Positions 1-11,506 of a stretch of 31,626 bases of DNA are shown here, one piece after another (the stretch's first letter is position 1; every line of letters starts with the position of its first letter). Position numbers and translations under genes: made by a program. Under the pieces are notes generated by a model. The model did not search any database. It was not told the origin of the DNA and worked only from the letters and a program-made list of their open reading frames with translations. The stretch is from Vitrella brassicaformis (taxonomy: Eukaryota; Sar; Vitrellaceae): NCBI GenBank assembly GCA_001179505.1, contig CDMY01000679.1, positions 1 to 31,626 of the forward strand. The letters are read 5' to 3'.

Positions 1-1221
1 CTGTGGGCTGGCGTGGTGTATCCCGTTCATGATGGCCTGCCGTGACTGACGAGTGTCTGGGCTGGAGGGGGTGCGGTGCGTGTGTGTATGTGTGTGTACA
101 GTATGTGTGTGTATTTTTCTGTCCCCCCGACTGACTGACTGTGGCTGGCATGGATACTCACGGTGGATCGATGGATGGATGGATTTTTCTCGAGTATGTA
201 ATGGCGTCCAGGACACTGACTGTGTGCGGTTCTTTTCTATGGACCGACGGACGGCTGCTGACTGAGAGCCGGTCGGTCTGCACACACACACACACACACA
301 CGACACACATCTGGCTGCCCGCTTACCTGTCCAGTACCTGTGCATGCCGATTCACTTACCTGATCTCTCACTGATGACTGACTTGCAGAGAGACAGACAG
401 ACAACACTCACTCACTGACCGCCACCGACCATCATACACACACAGGGACGGCCAGTGCTTTGTGGTGTTTTCTGCGGCCGTCCGCCGCACTCACTCACTC
501 GGTGCGTACCACCTGCTCATAGGCAGGCGTGTGTCCCTCCCGCACTCTCTGTGTGCACACAGACTGTGCGCTTGTCGGCCCTTTGCCACCGTCAGGTTTC
601 GTTTTTGGCCCGCCGAGCAGCTGCAGATGGGTGGTTCCGCGATGACCACCCATCCCTCCCTCCCTCCTTCCCTCCCTCCACTCCACTGCACTGCACTGCA
701 CTGCACTGCCCGTAGGTGTAAGTGTACAGTCAGTCATTCGCTCATGCGGTCCGCTGGCTGACAGTGAGTCGAGTCGGGCGATGGGGCCCAGCGGATGGAT
801 ACGGACGGCTGTGCCTGCATGCCTGCCCGCTGTCAACACGTGTGGGACTTCGCATGGCAATTGCAAGCAGACGGGCAGACAGGCAGGCAGGCAGGGGATA
901 CTAGCACTATGTCAGGTGTCCCCACACAAATTGCACTCTCACATCAGTGTGTGGTCGCTGGATGGCTCGGCCTGTCATCTGCTAGGTGTATGTGTACGTC
1001 TGTTCTCTGCATGTGTGTGTTTGCGGTGTGGTGATATTTCTCTGTGTCTGTCGACACGGCTCAGTGATCATCTGCTGGCAATGTCAGCCATTGCGAGTGT
1101 CCATCGACGCTCCCACGTCCCTTGTGCAGAGCCGAGAAGACAGCCAGCCATCCGCTTTGCCCTGTCCGTGTGAATGTGGGCATGGGGTTGTATGGCCACG
1201 CATTCAGTCAGTCTGTTTTGT
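1..1221. other. Gene-free, microsatellite-rich stretch
   Basis: I find no convincing coding region here. The stretch holds (TG)n/(CA)n tracts near 80-115 and 280-302, GGAT repeats near 170-185, a CTCC tract near 652-680 and a CTGCA pentamer array near 680-706. Short open frames on both strands are low-complexity translations of these repeats. Confidence 0.7.
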
Positions 1222-1269
1222 CTATATGTCTGTCTGTCTGTCTCTTTGTCTGTTTGTCTGTTTGTCTGT

Positions 1270-1301
<32 letters not shown>

Positions 1302-1302
1302 G
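1222..1302. repeat. (TCTG)n tetranucleotide array
   Basis: An imperfect TCTG/TTTG array that ends exactly where the duplicated aminotransferase fragment begins. It is a candidate breakpoint for that duplication. Confidence 0.9.
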
Positions 1303-1665
1303 TCAAGCCAGTGCACACCCTGCTGCTGCCCGAGGAGGACCCGCCGTCACACATCGACTTCGACAAAATGAGCGGGGGATGGGGGCTGCTCGAGCTTGTC
1401 GCCATGAAGGTCAGCACGGCAGCTGGGCAATGTCAGCAGAGGGTGCCTTCATTCGAGCATCTGTGTATGTGTCTGGTTGTAGGTGAGGGCTGCTGCAGAG
1501 GAGCAATCGACGGAATTAGTGGGGTGGAATGGCGGCGGCGAGGACGTGCTACCGTCAGGATAATATGAGGGTGTGCATGGGCAGCTTGGTTGGCAGTTAG
1601 ATCCGGTGTTTTGTGTGATTTGGGATTTATGATTCCGTTGCGGTCTATCGCTCGTAAAGTGGATG
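1301..1665 (+). pseudogene. Truncated inverted copy of the aminotransferase 3' end
   Basis: Near-identical, in opposite orientation, to the last part of the aminotransferase gene at 21592-23424. It covers the second half of the penultimate exon (the frame starting VKPVHTLLLPEEDPP), the whole last intron, the last exon (VRAAAEEQST...) and about 90 bases of 3' flank that still align loosely. The intron is retained, so this was a DNA-level duplication and not a retrocopy. Differences include SGGWG for SKGSG in the protein and a stop shifted by one codon. Everything upstream, including the PLP lysine, is missing, so it cannot encode an enzyme. The left edge abuts a (TCTG)n array. Confidence 0.88.
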
Positions 1666-3815
1666 TGGACCTGTCCGTTTCATTCAAATATCTCGTCAGG
1701 TCACCACAAGCCGTCATTCATTCATTCATTCATCCATGCAGTGTCGATTGGCGAATGGCCACCGTCATTGACTCCACTCAGACCGATGCTGTCCGACACA
1801 TGAAAGCCGTACAGATGTACCATACTCCAGCATTACTCGTCATCACATCACCCACCCCACTCACTAGAGCGACCACAAGTGGACCTCAACATCTCACTAA
1901 CGCATCAAACGCTGCACAAAAAGGGAGCCACGAACTACTGATTGGCTGAAAAGGCGGGTCCTCATCACTCACTCGGCAAAGGCAGCGGCCGCTCTGTGTG
2001 GGCGGCGTCAGCCGACACAGAGTGCACTGGACGCCGCCCACACAGAGTGCACTGCCATTCGCACCGGCGCATCCGGCCGGATGAGAGAAGCATAAATGAA
2101 CAGCGCACTTTTCTCGACAGCCACCAATCCACACACGCCTCTACACACCCTCAGCAATGCACTCCGCACCCTCGGCCATACTTGGACGCATTCTCCGCTT
2201 GCAGCTGGTGACCGCTCATGCGCTCTCTTGTCGTCCTGGACCAGGAAGGCGTGAAATAAGAGAGGCAGGCCGTGCCACCCATCAACCCATCAATCAATCC
2301 TCTCCCGCATTGATTGCCCTGGTCGACGCAGCCAGCACTCATCTCATACAAACCATCAGCCTGCAACTACAACAGTGAGTGCAGTGCTGTCGATTGGGGT
2401 GAGTGGTGTGTGTGTGGATGAGAAGACCGCCCGTACCTCTGCTCTGGCAGTCTTCTCACGTCGATATGCCATCCTGTGTTGCCTCTCTGCCTGCTGCCTG
2501 CCACTGAGCGGCGTCGATGGACGCAAACACACCTGCAGAGAGCCACCTGCAGCAGCCGCCCCAGACCATCCAGACACGCAGAGCAGCATATGGTCATTGA
2601 TCCTTGCCCCCCTCTCCCTTATTTGCCTTCCCTCACCTCATCAGAGCCCCTCCAGCCGCTCTCGCCGCCCCAGCAGGCTCCAACGAGGCCGCGGCAGCTC
2701 GCAGTGGCGATCAGAAGTGCCCATTTACGGTACAAAGGCCGGTCTTCGTTAGAGGGTCGCCCCAAGCCCCCCACTGACCCCCAGAGGCGAGAAAGGCAGC
2801 GCCCGAGTGAGGAAATCGATCGGTCGTTCCGGGGGGCCGCAGTTGAGCACGATTCCACTTCATGTCACCGTAGTCGACTGCACGAACCTCCCCATAGCTT
2901 CCAAAATGCCAAAATCACCCAACTCAGCAACAAAGCTCGCTCGCTAAGCTCGCAGTGCTACGTTGAGACTTTCTCCTCTCCGTTCGATGTGTTCAGGCAC
3001 CATGAAGGACAGAGAACACTGCAGAGTGCGAAGCAAATTGCCATTGACCATTCCGATGGCTCTCTGCTGGAGAGCCCCACCACGGCCTTTGCCTCTCTCC
3101 AGAGGGTGTTCCCTGCAGCCTTATGGTCTCTACGGCTGCTGTCTGCAGCCTCCTGAGGCGCACTTTCAGAGGAGGTACGGACTGACGAGCATTGGAGTGA
3201 TGTGTGTGGCGTGACTAGGAGGGAAACACTGACACACTCTCCTCTCTCCGCTGCGCCGTATGGCTGCAGATTCCTCGCTCAGGGTGCGCCCCCGCTGCTG
3301 CAGACGGGCGCCCTCGACCACCTGAGCCTACCGTGGCCTCCTGGCCTCCAAATTTGGCCATTTGAGGTGGTCCTTTCGGCGGCACGGCCAAGGCCACAGG
3401 GGCCCGCTCCAAAAGAGCTTCAAAGACACAACTGAATCTTCTGTAGGCCTTGCAGAGCGAGTGTAGAGGCCACTACGGTCACACCGGCTGCCTCAGAAGC
3501 CCGCACTAGCTGAGCTGCCCTCTGCAGCGCCATGTCCTATGTGTTTGATCCCTCGATGGGACGTTGCTGCTTTCCGCAGTGATTGTGTCCTTCACCATGT
3601 TGTGTGCTGCAGGCGAAGGCCTCGCGCGATTTGACAATGGTGTCTTTGGTGGAGGGAAAGGAGGATCGAGAAACCTTAGCTAAGCTCGCAGACACCCCTC
3701 CCCCTCAAAAGATCCCTTCCCTTTTCCTCTCGTGTGTTGTGTTGATCTGTCCTGGTGCAGTCGGCTGGTTACCCCGTGGGCCACCTGTGCCGCGTTGGGC
3801 ACCTTTGGACGCCTC
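1666..3815. other. No confident gene; possible 5' region of the next gene
   Basis: A 188-codon open frame from ATG 2590 to 3156 (+) lies here but has no recognisable motif and a Pro/Arg/Ser-rich composition, so I do not call it. A pyrimidine-rich stretch ending in CAG at about 3759 looks like a 3' splice site. The gene called at 3816 may therefore have an earlier first exon in this region. Confidence 0.5.
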
Positions 3816-6800
3816 ATGGCGCCGCGTGACTCCCTCCCCACGTCGCAGGCCTCCCTGATATTTATGAGAGGCCACCCGTCTTGTGAGGTCGGCATATATC
3901 GCCTGGGGGGTGAGCAGCACGAGGACATCAGCAGCTTCGGCACAAAGCTGTTGGCGCTGGAGGGCCACCTGACGGCGACACGCTCACACTCGAGCAGACG
4001 ACTGACCATCGTTCTCGAGTATGACGACCTCATGAAGCACATCAACATCTTGCGGCCCATGCTGCTCGGCCGCGCCCACAACACGGGCGTGCTGCTCAGC
4101 GGCAAAACGACAGAGGAGCTGGTGCAACAGGCCACCCGGCTGTACGAAGCGCTCCGTGTGCGGACCGTGGTGGTGCCGTGGCAGCAGCTGAGCCGTGCCG
4201 AGGCCCTCGAGACTTCCATCGAGGAACAGGCGAAGGTGACAGTGCGTGTGGGCATGTTGCTCGAGCCTGGCGAGATCTCCAAGGTGCCGCGCATCCCAGG
4301 CCCGAAGAAGATCTCCAAGGTGCCGCGCATCCCAGGCCCGAAGCAGCCGGACCGGCCGGCCGACATCGGCCGATTCGCCAGCTTTGTCGTGATTGATGGG
4401 CGGGCGAAGGGTGCTGCCGGCAGCAAGGGAGGGGATGGGGGGAGCGAGGGGCCGTCAGCCGTCTTGGAGACGGTCAGCACACAAGAGTCCGACGAGTACT
4501 CTCGCCTAGCCCCGCCCCTGCCTGTGTGGCGGCTGATGCCGATGCACCTGTAAGGAAGAGGAACGAGACGCGCACCCCCACGCATCCATCAGTGTGACGT
4601 GTCGGTTGTGTGTTGCCTTGGCAGCAAGTCGGACGTCTTCGGCATTGCGTGTTTCGACACCCAGTACGGCCACGGGTTAGCTGGCCTCTGCATGAGCGCA
4701 ACGGCCCCCATCCTCGACCAGGCCATCCACGGTGAGACCACACACAACACTCACTCCCTCCCTCCCTCCACACCAACACACTCCAACACACGCAAACATG
4801 ACGATTTCGTTTGTATCTGTGTGGTGTCAGGCTTCGGTCCTGTCGACCTGCCGACCTTCCCCCTCCCCCGCCCCCTCACCGACACCAGCACCAGCACCAT
4901 CAGCAACCCGACCAGCAGCCTCTATCCCCCGCCCCCACACCTAGGCTGGAGCCTCACTGACCCCGTCAGAAAAGCTCGTCATGCCCTCTCAGCCATGTGT
5001 GCCTTTGCGGCCCATCGAGTGGCGGGCGAGCGGTCGCTGGACGAACTCATCACGCCAGAACTCCTCGATGAGCTGCACCGCTACATGACTCAACAGGTGG
5101 CTCGGCGGCTGACGAGATTCCCCAACGACAAGGACAAACTCTTCGACAGAGGTGAGCCTACACAACACACCAACAAATCGCCCATCGTCTCTCCATCACT
5201 CTGTCTGTCTGTCTGTGTCTGTAGTACTTGATGCTGGCGCGGCAATTTTGTTTGAGGAGGTGACGCACGGGCCCGGGAGAGAGCTGACACTCACGATGAG
5301 CCACATCAAGAGCAGCGTCGCCGTCACCGACGCCGAGCTCAACAGGTGGTCCCTTCTTCCTGCCATCAGCCGGCTGAGGTGGGGCGGCATCAGCGGCGAT
5401 CGCATCCTCTTGCAGACCGTCTGTGTCGGCCTGCCCGCTTTCGCCAAGACGCTCTTCGAGAAGCTGGAGGTCCATATGCACGCCGACGTGCCGACCAAGG
5501 GCACCATCCACACTGGTTGGCCGATTTCGGAGGAGGACATCCTGGGGCTGTTGGGCAACTCAACATCACGCCGAGGTGACCACCACACACCACACACCAC
5601 ACACCAAAACACCCGTGTGCGATTCCATTTGTGTTGTGTGTCAGATGCAGAGCAGACGACGGGCCGCTCTCCGGACCCCGCTACCCACACAGCCTGCGCG
5701 GTCCCCCCGAGCGGTGACGCCGACAGGAGTCCAAGACGGTCAGGTGAGAGGGACGGGTGCACGCACTCACGGGTGCAAGTGTCCTGCATCTCGCATGCGG
5801 CCTCTGCCTTGTCAGCCCCTGCTTCCATCCACACTACGACCACCGCCACTGAGGGGAGCGAGCCAGGTGAGAGGCGGCACGTCGCTGCACGAGTGCTGTC
5901 ATGTTGTCTTGTTCATTCGATGGATGTGTGCCGTCAGGTACTGCTGGCTTGTTGGACAGCTCGGCTTTGTCGTCAGTCGTCCCCTCTGACCCCCACCCCC
6001 ACACAGACACCACCACCAGCATCAGCGGCGTGGCGGCGGCCGACCCCTTCTCCCTCTTCGTCCCCTTACCCACCCACACAATCGACATCGATCCCAGGAT
6101 CATTTACCTCATCGACCTCTCGGCCGAGGACGAGATCGGCCAGATGGCGGGGCCGTGCAAGTGGTCGCGAGAGACGACTGCCAAGGTCAAGGACAACATC
6201 GCTGTGCGGCGATCTGGGCTCAAGATGCTGGTCAGCCGCGACAAGATGAGCTTCAGCGGCCCTGCGGGTGCCCGGGAGCCGGGCGCACACGGCATGGTCT
6301 ACCTCCACGACCAGGGTGTGCTGTTCGCATTTTCCGCCACCAAGGGCGGCGTCAACTCCAGGGGGCGCAAGGAGAAGCGCACCACCATCCAGGGCATTTC
6401 GCGAGAGCTCGAGAATCAAACGCGTAAGTAAGCTTAGGAGAGAGAGGCAGATGGACCCACACGGAAGATATGTATGCAATGACGACACAGTTCTCTTACT
6501 TGTCCATTCATTCCTCCGCAGGGCTTGAGGAATTCCTCAGGCATAAGTGGGACACTTTGGAGGCGACTACTGGCCGCAAGGCCTCGATCGCCGCCCCCCA
6601 ACAGCAGCAGCAACAGCAGCAGCAACAGTACAGCCCCAGCGGCTTCCTGCGGGTGTCTATCGATAGGCAAACCAACAGCATCCGCATAGGGGCCGACTTC
6701 GACACCCCTTCCCAGCCGCCCGTCCAGATGGCGCTGTCGTACAATGCGGCAAAGCCCTTCATCAGGGCGAAACCTGACGGCTTCGAGAGCGACTCCTACA

Positions 6801-7733
6801 GGGTGCGTGTGGTGGACCAGGGCAAGACCCTGGCTGAGGCGGACGGCCTTGGGGGCTCGAGGACGTCAACAAACGGCGTGTCGGCATCATCCGGGGGGGC
6901 GACTATTTCGGCCCCGCCTTGCTTTCACGTGTGACGGCGCACGGCTGGCAGGGGGTGCTCGAGATTCGCCTGGCCAACCCCAACACAGCCAGTGCATCCG
7001 TGACATCTGCGCCAGCCCCTTCGTCGAGTTGCCTGGCCACTCCGGGAGACGACGAGAAGTTCCAGGTGATCCGGTAAGCAAGGGTGGCAAAGGGCCGAGG
7101 AGAGGCACAAGAGGGGGATGCACAGTATACGCTGTGTGTCTGTCTGTCTGTCTGTCTGTAGCCGTATTTCTGAGGTGGTGACGACGCTGAAGGAGGCAGG
7201 AGTGCAATGCCGGCAACCTACTGTGCGCAAAGAGTGGTAAGGAGGTCTTGCTAGCCTTGGCGCACCGACAATGCCCTACCCGTTGATCGGTAGCCATCCG
7301 TGTGTCGTTCATCTCTCTGTCCTTGGGTGCTTGTGCGCGGTGCATCAGGTTGAAGACGAGGACAGCGGTCAGCCAGCTGCACGGATTCATCGACAGACTC
7401 GAGGGTGAAGCCGCCCAGTACAGACTTCGCCGCGGCGCTGAGGCCCTCACGGCCTGCGCCAGGAGATTCGCCGCAGACGTCGGGACGGTGCTGCGACGTG
7501 AGACGCACAGGCAGACCACCACAGCCACGGCACCCCTACCGGTCCCCTCCCCCGCCCCCGCCCCCGCGCCCAGCGCAGCCTCTGCCGACGTGCCGCAGTC
7601 GTCCTCCTCCCCCACACCCACACCCACATCCGCACCCGCACCCACATCCGCACCCGCCCCCACACCCGCACCCGCACCCGCACCCACATCCGCAGCCAAG
7701 CCCAATCCCAGGGGCAAGAAGCCCATCAAGTGA
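3816..7733 (+). CDS. Ten-exon gene of unknown function, one frameshift
   Basis: I do not recognise the family. Exons at about 3816-4549, 4625-4731, 4831-5151, 5225-5575, 5645-5743, 5816-5866, 5938-6423, 6522-7073, 7162-7236 and 7349-7733 join through GT-AG introns and keep frame, except for one missing base near 6851. With that base the product would be about 1053 residues. Visible parts are a globular N-terminal third, a 12-residue tandem repeat (ISKVPRIPGPKK) near residues 154-177, Ser/Thr/Pro-rich linkers in the tiny exons 5 and 6, a conserved-looking block in exon 7, a poly-Gln run in exon 8, and a Pro/Ala/Thr-rich tail ending in basic residues. No signal peptide or membrane segment is evident. 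The first ATG in frame is at 3816. A likely splice acceptor just upstream at 3759 means the true start may lie in an unseen earlier exon. Six of nine introns are phase 1. Confidence 0.72.
4275..4346 (+). repeat. 36-bp in-frame tandem duplication
   Basis: Two almost perfect copies of a 36-base unit lie inside exon 1 of the gene at 3816-7733 and encode ISKVPRIPGPKK followed by ISKVPRIPGPKQ. The near-identity suggests a recent event. Confidence 0.93.
6599..6629 (+). repeat. CAG/CAA tract encoding poly-Gln
   Basis: In-frame CAG/CAA run giving about ten glutamines in exon 8 of the gene at 3816-7733. Confidence 0.9.
7546..7692 (+). repeat. Degenerate ACCCGC/ACCCACATC coding repeat
   Basis: A C-rich minisatellite in the last exon, translated as a Pro-Ala-Pro-Thr/Ser tail. 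A disordered C-terminal extension is likely, and the antisense strand is correspondingly GTGGG-rich. Confidence 0.88.
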
Positions 7734-10700
7734 TTTGACGGCTACAGTGGTAACGTAGATGCGTACGTGGGCGGGTGAGCAAACGGGTGGTACGTGGGGC
7801 TGTGGTGGGAGCTGCTGTGTCGGCGGTCGGTCGACCGTCTTCTTTCTTTCTCTGTCTGTCTGTGTGTGGTGGGTGAGCAAGAGCACCTGACGCACACACA
7901 CACACACTCATATGGAAGACCACAGAGGAGTGCCGTCTGTTTGGGCGTTTTGCCATGAGCGTGTGGGTGCTGGTGGCATGCAGATGGACGGGCCGTGGGG
8001 CCACACACACAAAGAGCCCCTGTTCCGCTGTTTTGGCGTTTTGCGTACTGAAGGGGACGGCTGATTTGACGGGATGGGGCGGGAGAGGTCGGTACGGTGC
8101 CTGTGCGGAGGGCAACGGGTTCACATCTGCTGGCTGGGAGGGCTGTGGCCGAGCAGTCCGTCTACTGTACGTGTGGATTGTGTCTATGCGTGCGTTGAGC
8201 TGCCTGCCTGCCTGCCTCATTCACTCACTCACTCACTCATTGCTGGAGCTGGGGGTATGGCTGCCGACGATGTCGCTTGCATGATACTCATGTGTGCATC
8301 ATGCCTGCGGCCCTCCCTCCCTACGTGTCTGCCAGTCGCTCGACACCTGGTGGACATGGTGTGTGTTGTGCTGGCTTGACCACTCACTCACGGCGGAGCT
8401 ATGCTGCGGGGCGAATGGGGCGATGGGTGCGATGGGAGGGCAGCCACGGGGGGCTGTGCGTGGAAGTTAGTGATGGAGGGGTCAGGCGAGGCTGGTGGGT
8501 GGGTGAGCGGGGTTTGCTGTCCGTGGGGCTCAGTGGTGGGTCGGAAGGTGTGCACTGACTGACATGCCGGTGCGATCGGCCTGCTGTGTGTGTCACGGTG
8601 TGCGCGTGAGAGAGAGTGTTACACTACGGGCTGCTGCTTTTCGAAACGTTTTAAGTGTTACTTACTTACAGTATGCGCGCAGAGAGCGACACACGGCCGA
8701 CCCGAGCCGACTTGACGTGGACCTGCTGGGTGTGTCGTGTGTGCGTGGGTGCAAGTGTGTGTGGCCAGGCGAGTGCTGCTCGCTGTGTGTTTTGGTGCTG
8801 CCGCCTTTTCGCATTTGTGCAGTTCCCTGCTGATCGTGTGTGTATGGGTGTGAAGAATTCCTCCCCTTCTCCGCTCAGCTTGTCGATCTATCAGCTCTAA
8901 GACTTATGCCCTTTATCCATTCTCCTTTTGCCTTTCCTCTGTTTGCCCATTTCATGATCAAAACGGTCAAGTCGCTCTGTGCGTCTATGCCTACCTGCCT
9001 ACCTGCCTCACTCACTCCCTCACTCATTCACTCACTGCGTATCATGCCTGTGGCCATGAGGGCAGAGAGGCAGCCGACCGACCGACCGATGCGCCCACAG
9101 TCATGGTGTTTGCATGGGTCCACCCGTCGGGACTGCATATCTCTCTACCTATACAAGTAGCACTGACTCTCACCCAAGGAAGTGGGAGGGAATTTGCGTT
9201 TTGCCCGCCCCATTGCCTTTTTGTGCAATCCAGGCCGACAGCAGCCATGACCACTTGATGTGATTTGATCTCCTTCATTGCCCATCACTTGCTCCGATTG
9301 CCTGCCTGCATCGTTCGTGTGCGTGTGCCGACCTGTTGAATTCAGGACTCTGTCTGTCTGTCTGTCTGCCTTGCCTGTTTTGTGTCGACACGTGCCTGCG
9401 GCCCTCAAGTCTCGCTTCGTTTATGTGCGTCTGTCGGTGGTGCGTTGATGAAGGCAGCGGGCTGAGAGGTGACTCTCACACCCGCGTGCCTTTGTCGACA
9501 CATCACCACAAACCTGATGCCCCGGTGCCTCCGTGTGTCCATACGTGTGTGTTGGACATATATTCCAGGCCTATATGTCCAGTATGTTCATGTGTGTGGA
9601 TGTGATGTGATGGCAGTGAGGCGCTCCGTCAGCACGGCTGGCTGGATGCGATTGAGTTTGTTGATACATGTATGAATGAATGGGGTGCATGCAAAGCACG
9701 TCGTCCCCCTCTCCCCCCTTCTATCTACGCTGCCTTTGTCTTCTCAATGTACGTACTCTCTGTCTATGTGCCCCTTGATTGGTCGTGCGTCGGTGGTTGG
9801 GCATGTGCGTGAGAGCTGTGCACAGCCCCCCACCCCACCAGCCATCCATCGACGCACCAACCAATATTCAACAGATGTCCACTTGCCTTTTATCCAGTGA
9901 GATTATTTTCAATTGAGACGATGGCCGACTGTGTTGTGCATGTGTCTGTCGGTGTGCAGCGGTATTCCTTCCGACTGATGGGTGCACACAGATGTGTTCG
10001 CCCTCCTGGTTCGCAAGAGATGCGATGCACCGACAGACACACGCACGCTCAGATGGCCGATAAATATGTACATCAGACGATCCGAAACAAGTGAGAGAGA
10101 CCATATGCATATCGATGGACCGACATCATTCGATGCCAGCAGATGTCTCTCAGTCAAGAGCAGCCACGCACTCCCCCATCAAAACGCATCGATAAAGTGG
10201 ATGGCGGAGCACATTGTCACTGAGGCGTGTCGACAGACACAAAGACGTCTCTATGGTTACGCATTCTCTATAGTTGATGGACCTTGATGAATCGTTTATT
10301 GGCCAAACCAATCGGTCGACACTTGGCACAATTTCCCATTCAGCTAAGTCTGCATGCGCTCCATCAGCACACCAGCCGTCACCACAGCCGACTTCGCCCG
10401 GCAGGTGGCTCGCACACATACGAGCTCACGGACGAGGAGGGAGGGGATAATGCGCCTGCGCCACAGCTCATCGGGCACCAAATCAGAGATCGCCACTCGT
10501 CAATCAGCACATGGCCACCGCCTGCCACACATGGCCACCACCGACCACCAAACACGCAGGCCACGTGCCTTGGAAGGGCGGCTGCTCTGCTCACTCAAAC
10601 GATATCAGACGCCCGTCAGCAGCAGGCAGGCGTGACGAGGGAACGAATGGCTCTGCAGACACACAGCACCACCACAGGCAGCACGTGTGTGTGAGGCAGC

Positions 10701-10911
10701 AGGGTGTGTGTGTCAATTGATCTGCGGTTTTGCCTCACACACCCTGTCGGTCAGCGCATTCCCGTGACTCACTCCCTGGCCACCCACAGGAGAAGCACTC
10801 ACTCTCAAAGCGATGATCTGCGGCTGGGACAGAACATGGCACAAGCACACAGAAACAGTGTGTACTGTCACCTTTGATGCCCTCCGCCCCTCCTGCCGGC
10901 CTTCTTGCACC
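7734..10911. other. About 3.2 kb without a supported gene
   Basis: I see CTCA/CATT arrays near 8217-8240 and 9006-9035, (TGTC)n at 9353-9370, and short open frames of no character on either strand. No tRNA-like cloverleaf or terminal-repeat element was recognised by eye. Confidence 0.6.
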
Positions 10912-11197
10912 TCAACGGGTCAGATCAGCGGCACTCACAGATGACGGCGACGCAGCTGAACTGATCGACACCATCTCGACACCAGCTGACACGCCACACA
11001 CACATCCGCCAAAGCCACGTTGTCATCAAAATGCGCCGAAGAGAATGTGCGAGCTCATGGTGAAGGCTTTTGCGCTCAGAAGGTGAGAGGGCTGACAATG
11101 CTTCACACAGCTGCTGCTGAAATGTGTGAGCAGATCTCAAGTGTGTGCGTCGCTCACCGGTCGGTGTCTTCCGCTGATTTGAGGTGCTGGTGGCCAT
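10912..11197 (-). CDS. Possible small gene, unknown product
   Basis: An ATG at 11197 opens a frame with a helical, protein-like stretch (FQQQLCEALSALSPSERKSL). The frame can run to a stop near 10925. Alternatively a GT-AG intron (donor after MTT, acceptor GATCAG) gives a Ser/Ala-rich end at about 10912. It sits head to head, about 310 bases from the start of the intronless gene at 11507. No family was recognised. The call is weak because the length is short and codon evidence is thin. Confidence 0.28.
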
Positions 11198-11506
11198 CGA
11201 TTGGCGGCGGTCGGCGACTCACTCGTCATCGCATTGGCTGACATCGGGTGAGGCAAAGCGGCGTGTCAGTCAGTGTGGCGGATGTTGCATGAGGCTTTTG
11301 TGATTTGTGATCCGCTGCTGTGCGTGTGCAGAGTCGTTCATTCGTCACGCCTCTCTGCTTTGACGGGCTGGTTGCTGCTGTGACGGTGTCTGTCTGAGGT
11401 GAACAGAGCATCCCGCCCTCCCATGGCTCTCGTCTGGTTGACTGATTGCCATTCACTCGTTTGTGTGTCCTTCCTCTTTGGATTCATTCAGATCTCTCAC
11501 TCACCG

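Noticed and set aside
2590-3156. 188-codon open frame (+) starting MVIDPCPPLPY
   Set aside because: Pro/Arg/Ser-rich, no motif, no consistent splice partners; long open frames arise by chance in this GC-rich DNA.
3680-4585. 301-codon open frame on the minus strand
   Set aside because: Antisense to exon 1 of the ten-exon gene; Ser/Arg-rich shadow frame with no motif.
7734-11300. Search for tRNA genes and CRISPR-like arrays
   Set aside because: No TTCGA/TTCAA loop with matching stems was found; the repeats are simple-sequence arrays without spacers.
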